Origin: Lithospermum erythrorhizon
Taxonomy: Eukaryota; Streptophyta; Magnoliopsida; Boraginales; Boraginaceae
Length of the DNA stretch: 64,000 nucleotides
Direction: 5' to 3'
Assembly: GCA_019722365.1 (NCBI GenBank)
Contig: JADFUC010001688.1
Coordinates: 1 to 64,000, forward strand
Part shown: positions 12,562-24,850 of the stretch, in pieces
Layout: each line of letters starts with the position of its first letter
Position numbering within the stretch: position 1 is the first letter of the stretch
The notes under the pieces: model-generated
The model's database searches: none
Told to the model about the DNA's origin: nothing
What the model saw: only the letters and a program-made list of their open reading frames with translations
Program-made: the position numbers and the translations under genes

Positions 12562-13305
12562 GTATAAATAATATTCTAATAATACTGGATGTGAATCCAC
12601 GTGATCATTGCCAGTTGTATAAACAATAATTAAGAGACATAAAATATATGTACCGTTCTTCGGGGAATAAATCAAAACTTGCGGCAGTATATGATGAAGA
12701 CCCAGAGCATCGAAATAGAATGTATAAACAGTCTGTACGACAATACGAACATGTTCCTGCTTGAAGTTTTCATGTTCTTAAATATTTAGCTGCTAAATTA
12801 AATGATGAGATTTTCTACCTCTTAGTCGTCTAAAATGGGGAGAAAAAGAGAATTTTTGCCTTTGACAAAGTGAATACCAAAAAGTGAATGGCGAAAATTC
12901 ATCGGCAGTCCCATATATATGAGAGGATGTTTGGAGCGTTACGGAATGCACATCCATAGAAGGTGGAACATTCTACTATAACAAAGGATAAACCCAAAAA
13001 TATGGAAGGAAGGTTTTGGAACCGCTTCCTGCTTCTCTTGATCCTTGGCGCGGAAAGGGCGGAGAAGGTGCAGGTTTCTCGTCGCTTCCGTTCAGCCCGT
13101 TCGGAGTGGTTAAGGATTTAGAATCGACCCCGATATTTTCATACAATTATATTTTAACCCCGAAAGTTTATAATCGCATTATAACTTGATTTCGTTGTAG
13201 CTATTATTAGTGACCTCTTGGGCTCGGCCCGACAAAGACCATATATTAATAAATGATAACCCGGGCAACATGAGAGAATTAATATATTGATTATGGCGGA
13301 CCACA
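12562..13305 (+). repeat. Left LTR-like repeat
   Basis: It shares ordered blocks with 20,714-21,450: TATAAATAATATTCTAATAAT, GATGAAGACCC with CAAAATAGAA or CGAAATAGAA, AAAGAGAATTTTTGC, GTGGAACATTCTA, AAAATATGGAAGGAAGGTT, TATATTAATAAATG, and GATTATGG near the end. TATA-like CATATATATGAGAGG lies near 12,912 and AATAAA near 13,247. Confidence 0.55.
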
Positions 13306-15249
13306 GTAAGCCATCATGCTCAGTGTCATCGAGTATCTGAACATTGTCATCTGATCAGAACATATACAAACTTAACCATTAGGTAAATCGGTTGTATAAT
13401 CAGATTGTTCTTGAACATCATTTAAAATATATCATATTTCTACTTGCCCCAGGCACTTGGGCGATTACTTATATAAGCGGTGATTCCGTCGGTACTAGTT
13501 TTCCAGCCGGTCGAATATGGTAGATTATTATCACGAACTCTCATGATCATTAGTTTCACTGTCTTCCGCAGTGTCGATGTCTAAACATGACTTTGAAGAT
13601 GGGTATCTCATTCGCCATTGATGCTTGTGAATAACGAAAGAAACACCAAACATATCGGTTATGCGAATCTATAATGCTGATTAACATCCCTTACATTTAT
13701 TAGCATGCAACCTTTGATAATATGCGTATGCCTTGACTTTACAAAAGGCGTTTGGCGGTGAAATGTCTTGTAAAATGAAATCATACTTGGCAGTCGAAGA
13801 GTATCATTTAACCATGCAACAATTCTTTGTAGGAAAATATAATTATCTTCTAAGTTTCTGGCGGTTGTCATCGATTAACACACTTTCAGCGCTTCAATGC
13901 GTACAGGTAGTGGGTTAGAGTGCACTTCTTTACGATCAAATGTGATCTGAGCCAATCACTTAGCTATTTAATGGTTGGTGTTGATTCAATCGGTGAATAC
14001 ACAACAGAGGCACAATGATTTCATTGTTAAATTGAATAAATTGTAATTGCTTGGAAATGATAGAGGTGCTCTCTATATATATGCAAGAGTATAAATATAT
14101 ACAAATATATAACAAGATCATTCGTTTTAGATCATTGCTTATGTGTTTGATTGAGTTGGGGTTGGGATGGGGATCACCGCTAAATTTTTAAATGCGTGTC
14201 TACTTCTGTCACAATTATGACTCACTGTTTTATTCTAATACGAATGAGATGGTATTTTCTGATGCATTAGCGAGATTTGGTGGTGTACTCTTGGTTCCTT
14301 GGCAAGCAATTGCGATGTTGTCGCTTGTGATAGGCTGTCTTGTATTTCAATGTTGGAATGCAGGTCGAGTTCGCTACGAACTTCTTGATCCTTGACTTCG
14401 CTACGACTTAGATCTTACTGATATCTTCAGAACGCATTTGTTGTCAATTCGACCCGCAGTGCGCTTGTTTGCTCATGCGAGGCCGCTGCTTAACCGTTCA
14501 AACTTAACCGTTCAAAGCGAGAATACATAACGGTTGAGATCTAAGTCCATCTTTGTCGGGTTTGAAGCTGGCATCAGTGTAACGCCACTAACCGTCGCTT
14601 CCCAGTCGAGGCGTACATCCTTAGTTCTTTGTAAGTACTTAGGATAGCTTTTACCGTTATCTAGTGTGTGTCGCTTTGGACACGATTGAGTAGCGACTTC
14701 GTTACACTCAAAGAATAAAGAAAGCGTCCTAATCGTGTACATAGCAACATACGGCTGGTGAGATCACATGGCCGGGGCATATGGAACTTTACTCTTGTCT
14801 TTTATCTGGTTTTAAGCCAGTGGTGAAAGCAGTGAGAGAATTCCATGTCTGTGAGAAGATTACTTCTTGGAGCCCTCAAATGCTTGAATATGAAGAAGCT
14901 TATCAAATATAAAGTGTTAGAAGCTTAGTCGATGAGCTTGCTGAGCGATTCTGTCTTATCTTAATTCTAAGAATGTGATGATGGAAACCTCACAGGTCAC
15001 TTTATCGAAACATTTACATAGCCCATGTTTGACTAACTTCAGCGTTGGTATATGCGTTTTCAATGGCCAGTATGCATCTAAATTACGAGGACCATAAATG
15101 CAGTCGGCTCCGGTAACAACAACACATATACACAGAATCTTAACTTTGTTTGGCAAAATCAAAACTTTGGTCTTACGTTGAAAGCGAAGATTCAACTCTT
15201 GGATCTTTGCTTTAGACCATAGATGGATCTGTATGGCTTAAATTTCCTA

Positions 15250-15840
15250 TAGAATTATATTAATGCAAAACCGGTAGAACCGGTAGAGCAGAAAATAATA
15301 GAAATTTTGGAACCGATCGGAGCCAGAACAGATTCAGGATTAGTCGGAAGAGCCGACAATTAGGTTCGACTGAAATAACCGAACGAACCGAACCGATTTC
15401 TAAATTTTATTTATTATCTTCGAGATCTTGTAGTATTTTCATGTGTACATTTTGAGAAGGGAATTTGATTAACTTTAATGCATTATTGGTATAAGAAATA
15501 AAATATATATATAAATCTTTCTAATCTAATAATATAGGAAATACAAAGGTAATAAAAAATAATTTGGAAATATTGTGATTAAGATGTGTATGGTGTATAA
15601 TTAATCTTAAAGGAGTTGGTGAAGTGCAAAAAGGTTAAATCTAGTTTAAGGACTTAATTTTTGAGTTGAGCCGACAACAAAAATTTCTCAAAACCGAAAT
15701 TTAGCAAAACCGAACTTGAACGATAGGATTGGAACACGTCAAGACTTGACGATTAGAGATTCCGACGCTGAAGGCAGGTAATAAGTTGGTTAATTTTAGC
15801 TCAAAACCCGAGCGAACCGTTGGAACCACACGCCTGGGGT
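15250..15840. mobile_element. CCGGTT/AACCGA-rich repeat element, about 590 bp
   Basis: The left edge is rich in AACCGGTAGAACCGG and CGAACCGAACCGA words; after an AT-rich middle the right edge returns to AAAACCGAA, AACCGAACTT and GAGCGAACCGTTGG words. This layout is typical of small non-autonomous hAT-like elements of eudicots. Terminal repeats and target duplication are not clear, so class is inference. Confidence 0.35.
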
Positions 15841-17633
15841 CTTCGGATAAGCCGGAGGGTTATTGTCATGTACACGTCATCTTAGATTCCATTCGAGAAT
15901 GCCTTTTTTGAATCCGCTGCCATGTTCGTAATCGTAATATGCAATGATAATAAGAATCCGAATGGATTTAAACTTCCCTGGCCCGGTGAGTTTAATGCAA
16001 ATAAATTCTTAGAATACATTTGATTACTAGTCAGCCTTATAAACATGGGCGTTTTCATCTTTATCAGGTTGCGTTTGATACCAGTTTCTTTCGATGGGTC
16101 TTGCGCAGTGATCTATCAATACCCTCGTTATAGTACGTTGAGTTAAATTTACAAATTTCATGGTGAAAGCCATTAAATGGCAATAAAGTTTCTTGTTAAC
16201 CCCAGCTGCATGAAGGGCTCACACAGCTTTAAACTAGGAAGCTTTACCTTAATAGTTAGGAGTTCTATTAGTTGTCTTGAGAGTTGTTGAATCTCAGGAG
16301 GAGTTAAATTAAATAGTTTCCACAGATTGGTGGAACTTATTTCTATGTAAGAAGGATCACTTTAGAAAATCAGAATTTAAATTAACATATACCGTTCTTG
16401 AACAAGTTCAAGATTATACGTCTGAGTCTTTATCATTGTTCCACCGAGGAGTTTGTGATCTGAAACAAGATTTCATTCTCATTTTTTGATAGAGTAATAC
16501 CTAGATTTCATGGGGATCGATGAAGTAACACTTGTCGGACTTGGGGCCCACGTTTGTCTCTGATAGCTTTCTTAACGCAGAACTTCAACATCAGATTCAC
16601 CATATATGCTTCTAGGAGGTTGCTAACCGTAACTCATGTGGAGTTGAGTGATTTAGTTTGTAACTTTATTTAATGTGTGCATTGCAATTTCTAATTCGGC
16701 ATATCCTCATAGATTAATTTGTGATGTTGAGTGCTAAATCGTTAGTCGAACCGTAATACGAAGGGTTCGATTCCTCCTTTCCAGTACTGCCAGATTATGT
16801 TGAGGTAATTTGAGAGTGGTAATGAGTATTATACAGATCTAAAGATGTGACACCAAAGTCATGTATTTCAGAAATATTCTACACCATCGGATCGAGAACC
16901 TTGATTTGTTGAGTTGGTTCTCCAAACTTCCTTATGAAATTCTTTGAATCTTCAGCTTCATGTTTATCTTGGCATGTAACACGTATACCAACAAGTAATG
17001 GTTGAGCGTTATAAAGTATGACTAACCTCTGCTACGGGCGTATTAATTGGTCCATGCCGGTATGTATAATCTCAACAATCGGTGCCACTTTCGAGCCAGT
17101 TGCGGTGAAGAGACTCTTTGTCATCTTACCAGGTAGAGCATGACTGCGTGTGTTGAATGATTCAAATTCATCAGCGCAAAATGCCATACGCTCTACAAAT
17201 CTTTTGTTCGTTTGTCACTAATGTGACGATATGCTGACCACGTACATGTTGGATTCAACTCGTTCGGTTTCTTCGTTTTAATGTTAGCGTTTATAGGTTT
17301 TGCGCCAACAAAGTATGTTCATTTTGGCGTAGCGATACCGTAAATTGTTCATCTCGAGAGATAAAAGCAGCATTGCGCATTTATTGAAGCGATAAAATCA
17401 TCCAAAGTCGAGCGAGATTGAAATAATATTGGTAGCAATGTAGGTACAAAATAAGCGTTATTCAAAGCGAGATTTAATCCATGTCTTTATCCCCTAGTAG
17501 ATCCAGGGTATGGCGGCATCAACTTTTGATACATTTAGCAGCCACTTAGAATCGGTCGCCTTTCTCCGACCATCTCTTGTGCATGTGTTCTGGCGTTTGA
17601 GCAAATATGAGTAGTGTTGAGTAGACGAGCGTC

Positions 17634-18303
17634 AGGGAAGGCAAACCAGGTAAACCGGTAAAAATCCAACGAAAATGGGGTTGGGTCCGGGTCGGATCAA
17701 TTCCGATTCGGTATACGAAATCGAATCGGGCGGGTATCGAAACGGATCGGACCGGTGACTGGTAGATTAGTATATAAAAAAATTGAAAATATGTTTGTTA
17801 GTTTCTTCTCCTTTAATTTTTAAATTGAAAATATGTTTGATTAACAATTAATTTCATTCATTAAATGTATTTGATTTTATTGTGTAGTAGGTTGAATTGT
17901 TATTTTGATTTTGTGTTGATAATTTATTATTTCCAATTGTTATTTTGTGTATTTTGAATTTTTTTGTATTAGGTTTAATTATTTTTTGTATTTTCGAATT
18001 GTTAAATATGTTTTAATTAGTTTATTTTCATTTTTTTTGTATTTTTCGAATTGTTAAATTTGTTTTAGTTTATTTTCATTTATTTTTGCCTTTTGGATAT
18101 GGATCAGAGTTTGGGATCATCGATCAAAGCAGACTCTCGGATACTATCGGATCGGACCGATTCCGGATAAACCGGTAACGGACCCGAGTTTAAAACAGTT
18201 GGCCAGTCCGAATCTTTAGCCCGAATCAGTTTGATTAAGTTTCGGATGGGCAGAGGCAGATGGGATCATTGGCCAGTCCGAACCGGACCCGGTAGCAAGG
18301 CGA
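17634..18303. mobile_element. Probable non-autonomous hAT-like element, about 670 bp
   Basis: The left end (CAGGGAAGGCAAACCAGG, then GGGTCCGGGTCGGATC words) and the right end (CAGTCCGAACCGGACCCGG then TAGCAAGGCG) are inverted versions of each other. The middle is a TTTTTGTATTTT-rich AT core. Plant hAT MITEs commonly begin CAGGGGTGGCAAACCGGG and carry such GGATCGG runs. No transposase is present. Confidence 0.45.
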
Positions 18304-20713
18304 TAAATATGAAGTACCAGGCCGGTGTATAACACCCAAGTATCGGAAGTAAAATTTTACAAATATAATACACAGCCGTTAGAATGAATGCGGTTCCATT
18401 AACTATTACAAAATCTTAACGATTCCAAAACTTCCGGTCTTTGCTGTTCCCATGATAATTATTGTTTATGGTCCTTTTGACATCCTTAGGTGACTTTTTA
18501 GGGTTCTGATGGTCGAACACCAACCTTCGGCTGTCCACTTCCTTTGACATTCAGTAACGTTACTGTATTTATAAGAGCAGTCGTGAGTTTTACCATGTAA
18601 GGTTACCAACAGCGTTGGTGATCATTCCATGCAGATCAAATAACTGACTTATGGAAGCTGAGTGCGTGTTGGCGTTAATAGAAGTTGTTGAACGAGTTAG
18701 ACAACGACTTGAGGATGATGTCTCTTGCCAGGCTCTTGAGAGCGAGGTGGCCAGTGACAATATGACCAAACACATCGTCTTAATGACATGAGGCTCGCGG
18801 GTTGTCCATTATGACACTTACAATCGATGAGGCCACAAATGAGTGTCATTCAAAATTGCGGAATAGTTTTTTCGGTTGCGTCACGTTTTTGTAAGGGGCC
18901 GACATGTTGAATTGAATTAGAATTCGATTCCGTGTTTTATGACATTAGACATTTGGGCGTCGATGGCGTCATCCTTTATGTTGGTGATGGAAGCTTGAAA
19001 CTTCCTCGTCGCTGCCGTATTAAGGCTTGCCGGTTAACAGTGTCGATTCTCTTTAGACTTAGAACAATTCTCAGTTCCCAGCCCGATAGGAAGTTAATGC
19101 CATTCCATTTCATTTTGCTGATGTCTGCGATGGGAGAGTTTTGAGTTATTAGAGTTTGAGGACATTTTAACTACAACATAAATATATTAAAAACCAGAGC
19201 AACAAGTGGTTTTTCATTTACTCAGAATGTTAATACAAAATAATAGAACAAAATACTTGTGCTCGCGATCACTTAAAACACTAAGTATGCAGGTTACCAT
19301 GGAGTGGCATCACGTCACAGTGGTGATCCATTTTAATTATGAATTAAACATAATTCTTGGCGTCATTAAAGTTCTACGATTGTATTAGTGACCTCTTTTG
19401 TCCACGTTAAACCATCTAACATCGTGTAAGCTGACATGTAACAAAACTCATGATGTCGATTCAGAATCTGGTGTTAAAGTCGTTCGGTCATCCGTTGAAG
19501 CGTCCACAGAGGAAAGCGTATGTCATCTTATGTCCTCAGCTGAAGTGACATAGACTTTAGGTTTAGTGAGCAATGTAGCAATGGTCGGATTGGTACTATT
19601 CCGTTATACTTATGATTACTGGCCCAAGATATACATTCTATCAAGCGAATTTATATCAAATCAATCATAAGGCTAAATATAACACTGAGGATAAGCGATA
19701 TAACTTACAGAAGAAATAGAAAAATTTAAACTGATTCTTAAATACATTAATTTATAACTATTTTCCGTTAATTAAAACTCTCAGTAGATTAAAAATGCTT
19801 TTAAATTATATTCTGATTCAAATAATAATTAATTGCAGTGATCATTTTTAGGCAAAATATTAATTGCATTATTTCATAAATACAAATAAGTCATATTATA
19901 AATATGAATCCATCGATATAATAAAACATATATTATACATGCATAAATTAATTATCTTAATTATAATTTATGCATATGTATAACATGGATAAGCATTGAA
20001 CAAGTACATTCAGATAATTATACTATTGCCTAATTATCAAATAATATAAAAGATCTTAATTTCAAATCTAAATTGAATTTAAAATTCAACCCCGATTTTA
20101 TGTCACTATATAAGTATTTAATTATCAAGTAATTTTATACTTATATCTAATTAAAAGCTCTTAGAATTTTAATTAAATCTAATTTAATTAATTAATTAAT
20201 TTGGTTTAACAATTAAAACTAATTCTAATCTAATTAGAAATTAATCGATTGTAGTAAATTAAATTGAATAAAGTTAATCCCGAAGAAATTCAATTTCAAA
20301 AAAGTGTCGATGTCCAAACATCTTGCCAGCCAGTCAAAGCCGAGCGATAAAAACGACAGCGCCCGATAAAGGTTTGAACCCTAGGGTTAAAGAAAACCAC
20401 AGAGTTCATTTCGCCGATGCCGCGCAGGTGGTAGTGGGCGATATTCGTCACTGGCGCCCGCTCGAGGATGGTGGTAATTTGAATATTTTAAATTGAACCA
20501 ATTTTGAAGATCTAACGTTTAATCAGAGATAAATTATTCTAGTATTACAATATTTTTATTTGGCCAGTTAAGCTGATGATATATTTAATTGACATTCATG
20601 CATAGCAAGTTAAGATTAACAAGAAGCAAATATATGATAAATTATTGATTTAAATGTTAAAATTAATTACATAATCTGATCTAGTAACACGACTCAGATA
20701 TAGATGTTTACAT

Positions 20714-21450
20714 CATATAAATAATATCCTAATAATCGGTGGATAAGATAAATGATGTCTTAGTTTATATATTAATAACTGAGAGAAAATATATATCTAG
20801 TTCTTCACTTAAATAATCAAAGTTGGAATGGAATAATATGATGAAGACCCTTTGAAGCGTCAAAATAGAATCTTATTTTTAGAATAGTCATTACCGGCAA
20901 TGAGCAAGTTATAAAGTTTCTTAGAAACAGCGCCCAAAATAATTAAGCGCAGGCGAGGGTGGGGCCCAGAAAAGAAAAAATCCAGTGAGATTTTTTCGGC
21001 CTCTTAGTGGGCTAAATGAGGGAAAAGAGAGTTTTTGCGCTGTGAAGTGAATCTTAAAAAGTGAGCCGAGCGAAAGAGATTCGTCAAATGTTAAATTATT
21101 TATATAGAGGGTGTTGGAACGTGCAGGTGCACCATCCTTAAGGAAGTGGAACATTCTAAAATGTCTCAGGATGACCACAAAAATATGGAGGAAGGTTCAC
21201 CATGCTACCGATCAGCGCCGGGAAGGATGAGAAGGTTCGGGAGCAACTATCTCAGCCTCGGTTCGCAGCGCCCATTCAGTGGGATTCAGATTTGATCCAG
21301 GTCCATTGTTATCTGAGTTATGTTTTAAGTTGCAATAAGTTCTTATAACTTAATTTGGTTGGCAATGTGTGTATATTAGACTCTGACAAAGTATATATAT
21401 TAATAAATGTTCAGCAAGTTTTCTATAACCCATGATTATGGTAGGACACA
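20714..21450 (+). repeat. Right LTR-like repeat
   Basis: Partner of 12,562-13,305, with the same block order and many substitutions and indels. TATA-like TTTATATAGAGGG is near 21,098; TATATTAATAAATG is near 21,395; the similarity ends at ATGATTATGGTAGGACACA. I see no polypurine tract immediately upstream that would fix the boundary. Confidence 0.55.
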
Positions 21451-22300
21451 ATAATATTCTTGTTTTCATGATTTGAGTCTCTCTCTTTTTTAAATATTAC
21501 CCCATATTAAACATTAAGAATATAGAGACTTAATTCATCCTCATATTGGACACTTCTTCACTAATTTTTTTAGAAAATCTGAGGCCTCCTTTTGTGCAAA
21601 TAAAATTAATTTCATAACTTCCAGACAAAAACTTTTATTTGGAACAAGAACAGCCTAAAATAAATTAAAATAATGGATAAAGTATTTTTAGCATTAATTA
21701 TTTTCTATTGCTAGTATTTTAATTATTAGGTGAAAACTAATGTGGCAAATATATGTGAAAGTGATTATTGGTGATGACAAACATCTAACTAACCTAAAAA
21801 TTCATTTGAGTATGTAAAAGAGTATGGACTAGAAACAATAATACGACACATACAACTGTTTATTGTTCTTGTAGTAATTTAGAAGATGCAACTTGATTTC
21901 TAATAAGCCAAACCAATTTTAGCTTTTAGTGATTGCTAATTTGCTTGAGATATTGTAACATGACTTTTTGTATGGTCTTTGTCATTTTCAATAGTATATC
22001 TTAAGTTCATCATAATATTCTTGTAATAGTATATACTAATTGTTAGGTGAATTATTTAGAAAAAAATTGAAGTTAGATAATTAATCTGACGAATCGGTGG
22101 ATTGGTAGTATATTTCGGTTTTGCGAATTTTAAAGTTTTTAATCGAATGGAATGACATTATTTAAATTAATATAATTTGAGTATATAAATCAAATATTAA
22201 TGTTTGGAAGTTGATTAATAGAAATAAGTTAAAAGTATCGATTGAATTAAGCGATCGGTTTATTGAAACCGACATTTAAGCCATTTATGAACCAAACCCA
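21451..22300. other. AT-rich DNA, no gene seen
   Basis: Only short frames are present. A palindrome-like TCGGTTTATTGAAACCGA at about 22,255 and nearby ATCGGTGG words suggest a further CGGTT-type repeat. Nothing else is supported. Confidence 0.45.
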
Positions 22301-24850
22301 AACAAAATCCATTTTCTTCTCGGGAAGAAATGCCGGTGATGTCTTTTCCCTTTGATTTTCTTTCTTCCCAGTTCCTCCTCAAGTTCTCAAGCTTTGGACA
22401 ATTTAGGAGAGTTCTCACCACCGTCGTCCCATTAGATTTCGAGGTAAAAGGTCAGATCTTGTTTGAGTATTTTATGAGATCTCCCAGAGTTTGACTTTTG
22501 TTGACTTTTTGTATTTTTAGATTTTATTGCTTGGTCAGTTCTTGGTTCTAAATTAGTTATTCTTGAGTTGATATATCTGACAAGTAATGGAATTTGAACG
22601 TTTTTAGCCGTTGACTTTTAAGGATTTTGGGTTGACTTTGATTTTTATGAGATATTATTGAATATAATTATTGTTTAGGTTTGGAATTATGATATCTGAG
22701 TTGATGATAGTAGTATTTGGGTAAGAAAGTGTTGTTATGGATTAGGGGTTGACTTCAGTGATTTTAGGTTGACTTTCTCTAAAATGTAGTTGATAGTATA
22801 AAATGTTATTGGACCGTTATTGTGATTGTTTTGGGGTGAAATTATAAGTATTAGGTTGGAAGAGATATATGTTAAAATTAGTTTTATTAGATTGTGAGTA
22901 GTAAATGGGGCTTGAGTTGAGGTTATTAGAAATGGGTTTGATGGTTGGAAAAGTTGATATTTTGGGTTGATGGGGTGGTTGATAATGTTGGGTATTGTGG
23001 TTAGGTGTTGATCGGTGTAGGATTTGGTCGGGTCGCCATTTGTGATCTGAAACATAATTAATGTCTATATGGTTATTTAATTTGCTTAACTAAAATGGGT
23101 TGAAAAGTTAAATTTAATTAAGATAGAGGTTAAAATTGTTGCCAGTATGTGAAGACTGGTGTTTTTTTGATTAAGGCTGGAGCGTGGGAAGGCACTTTGA
23201 ATCCCGATTTAGGCGAGACATTTCTTGTGCGAACGAGAGTGAGTACTTATCTGCGTGTATTACATATGTACTTACTTTAAATGGTATGCATTGTCTTTGT
23301 AATATAATTATATGTGTGAATAGTATACATGTCTTTGTAATAAAATTATGTGTGAATGGTGTACATGTCTTTGTAATATAATTATGTGTGAATGAATTGT
23401 ACATGTCCTTGTGATATATGAATATGTGGTTTGTGTGATCAATGTTATGTTATGTGATTGTGTTTTGTGGCGAAGATTGCTGGAGGTAAGTGATCGACTT
23501 GAACTCCCAACAATTTACGCTCTTACATTGTTATGTGGCCTTGTCGACACTTTTTGTATATTTTTTAGGTTATGTGGCATTGTCGTGATTGATTGATTCG
23601 GTGTGTGTTGTTTTAGGCTGTGTGCTTTAATGTTGTTGGGAGTAAAAGTAGATTTGGTTGTTGAGGGGTGATGGCTAGAGTTATCATTATCTTTGGGTGA
23701 CTTGAGTATTAGGGATATATTTTCAAATTGGGATGGGTCATGGGTTATGTAGGCTTTATAAGGCGTTGTTTATCATTTTATACGTCGGTATAAGGCGTTA
23801 TTGCCTCGACTTTATACGTCGGTATAAGAGAAAGCGTTATTATACTCAGCTTTATACGTCGGTATAAAGCGTTGTTTATAAGCTTTATACGTCGATATAA
23901 AGCGTTCATTATATTTATAAATATTATAAAATTGTGTATCGACTTTATCTGTCGGTATAAGAGCGTTGTGTATCGGCTTTACTCGTCGGTATAAGTGCGT
24001 TATTATCGGTACTCATTCGGTATAAGCGTTATTAATATCGGCTTTATCACGTCGGTATAAAGCGTTATTAATATCAAACACTCGTGTCAGGCGCAAGCGG
24101 GTGTTTATCGACTATCGTCGATATAAGAGGCGTTGTTTACTCGACTTTATGCGGTATAAGCGTTACATGCTTCGGTATAAGAGCATTGTAGATTAATGGT
24201 TGAGCTTATGTGCATCGAGTTAGAATCCGGGATAGTACTCCCAGTTGATGACGATTGTTAGAGTATAACTTTGTGGGGAGTCTATGGTAATTACATGTGG
24301 GTTTATCGGTGTTAGTCGGAAGAGAGTCGTTAAGTAAGATTTAAATTGTGGTAGAAACATTATAAAATATAACTCTTGGAGTATATAGTCTTTAATAGGT
24401 GAGGGATTTAAATTATTTTTATTTGTACGATAAGGTAGGTTAATTTATGTGGCATTTATTTTAGAACTTGGTGGCTCATATTTCACTTATGGGCGGGCGT
24501 TTTCTTTAGGTTGTTCTTGGGTGTGAGATCGTGGCCGAGTAGGCTAGTACCCATGAGAATGTGATAGTGAGCTTGAATACTTGGCAAATTAAGCACTTTT
24601 CTTCTTCTTTGAAGTTTACATTTGTATCTAATAATTATTGTTGTCTTGTGTTGCAAAACAAATTGGAGTTGATGTTAATATATTATTCTTTTCGATTTGT
24701 TGTATTGTTAGTTAGTTAAAATTAGGGCCAGGTTATGTTTATTTATGATGATGTTAAATAATTGGTTTTAATAAATTCATAATCATTGGTGGCTACGATT
24801 ATCTGAGGTTGATGTGATCCCATAAGGTAGGGACTGAGTCATTACGAAAG
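22300..24850 (+). mobile_element. Ty3/gypsy-like LTR stretch (probable solo or isolated LTR)
   Basis: Recurrent GTTGACTTTT words (22,490-22,790), a GATTTAGGCGAGACATTTCTTG then GTGAGTACTTA block near 23,205-23,250, and a closing block around 24,790-24,845 (GGTGGCTACGATTATCTGAGG, GGTAGGGACTGAG) are, from memory, in the order seen in long LTRs of Tekay/Del-like chromoviruses. No internal gag-pol region adjoins either side, so a solo or truncated LTR is likely. Boundaries are approximate. The minus-strand ORF at 22,735-23,055 is low-complexity and is not counted as a gene. Confidence 0.45.
23774..24185. repeat. Array of about eleven short hairpin units
   Basis: The unit core is an inverted repeat: GCTTTATAC, loop GTCG, GTATAAAGC, perfect at 23,849-23,870. 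Variants recur near 23,774, 23,808, 23,882, 23,940, 23,976, 24,004, 24,038, 24,108, 24,140 and 24,168, separated by GCGTT(A/G)TT-type spacers. The unit repeats about every 30-40 bp, with larger gaps near 23,910 and 24,075. It lies within the gypsy-like LTR stretch. Function unknown. Confidence 0.7.

Larger units (their letters stand above)
12562..21450 (+). mobile_element. Long LTR-bounded element without recognised pol genes
   Basis: Two repeats of about 740 bp in the same orientation (12,562-13,305 and 20,714-21,450) flank about 7.4 kb. Each has a TATA-like box and a downstream AATAAA, both in plus-strand order, which suggests plus orientation. Inside I could not read RT, integrase, protease or a zinc knuckle in any frame; the small ORFs (for example 14,192-14,395 plus, 14,956-15,195 minus) match nothing known to me. 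This is the build of a LARD-type non-autonomous element, or of an autonomous one whose coding region has decayed beyond recognition and received other insertions. The diverged LTRs indicate an old insertion. Exact termini and target duplication were not established. Confidence 0.5.

Noticed and set aside
22735..23055. 106-codon minus-strand ORF rich in Asn, Ile, Thr and Pro
   Set aside because: Low-complexity translation of GTTGAxTT-rich LTR-like DNA; no family resemblance.
23774..24185. A CRISPR-like array
   Set aside because: The repeat units are diverged hairpins with short irregular spacers, no cas genes, and a plant nuclear context.
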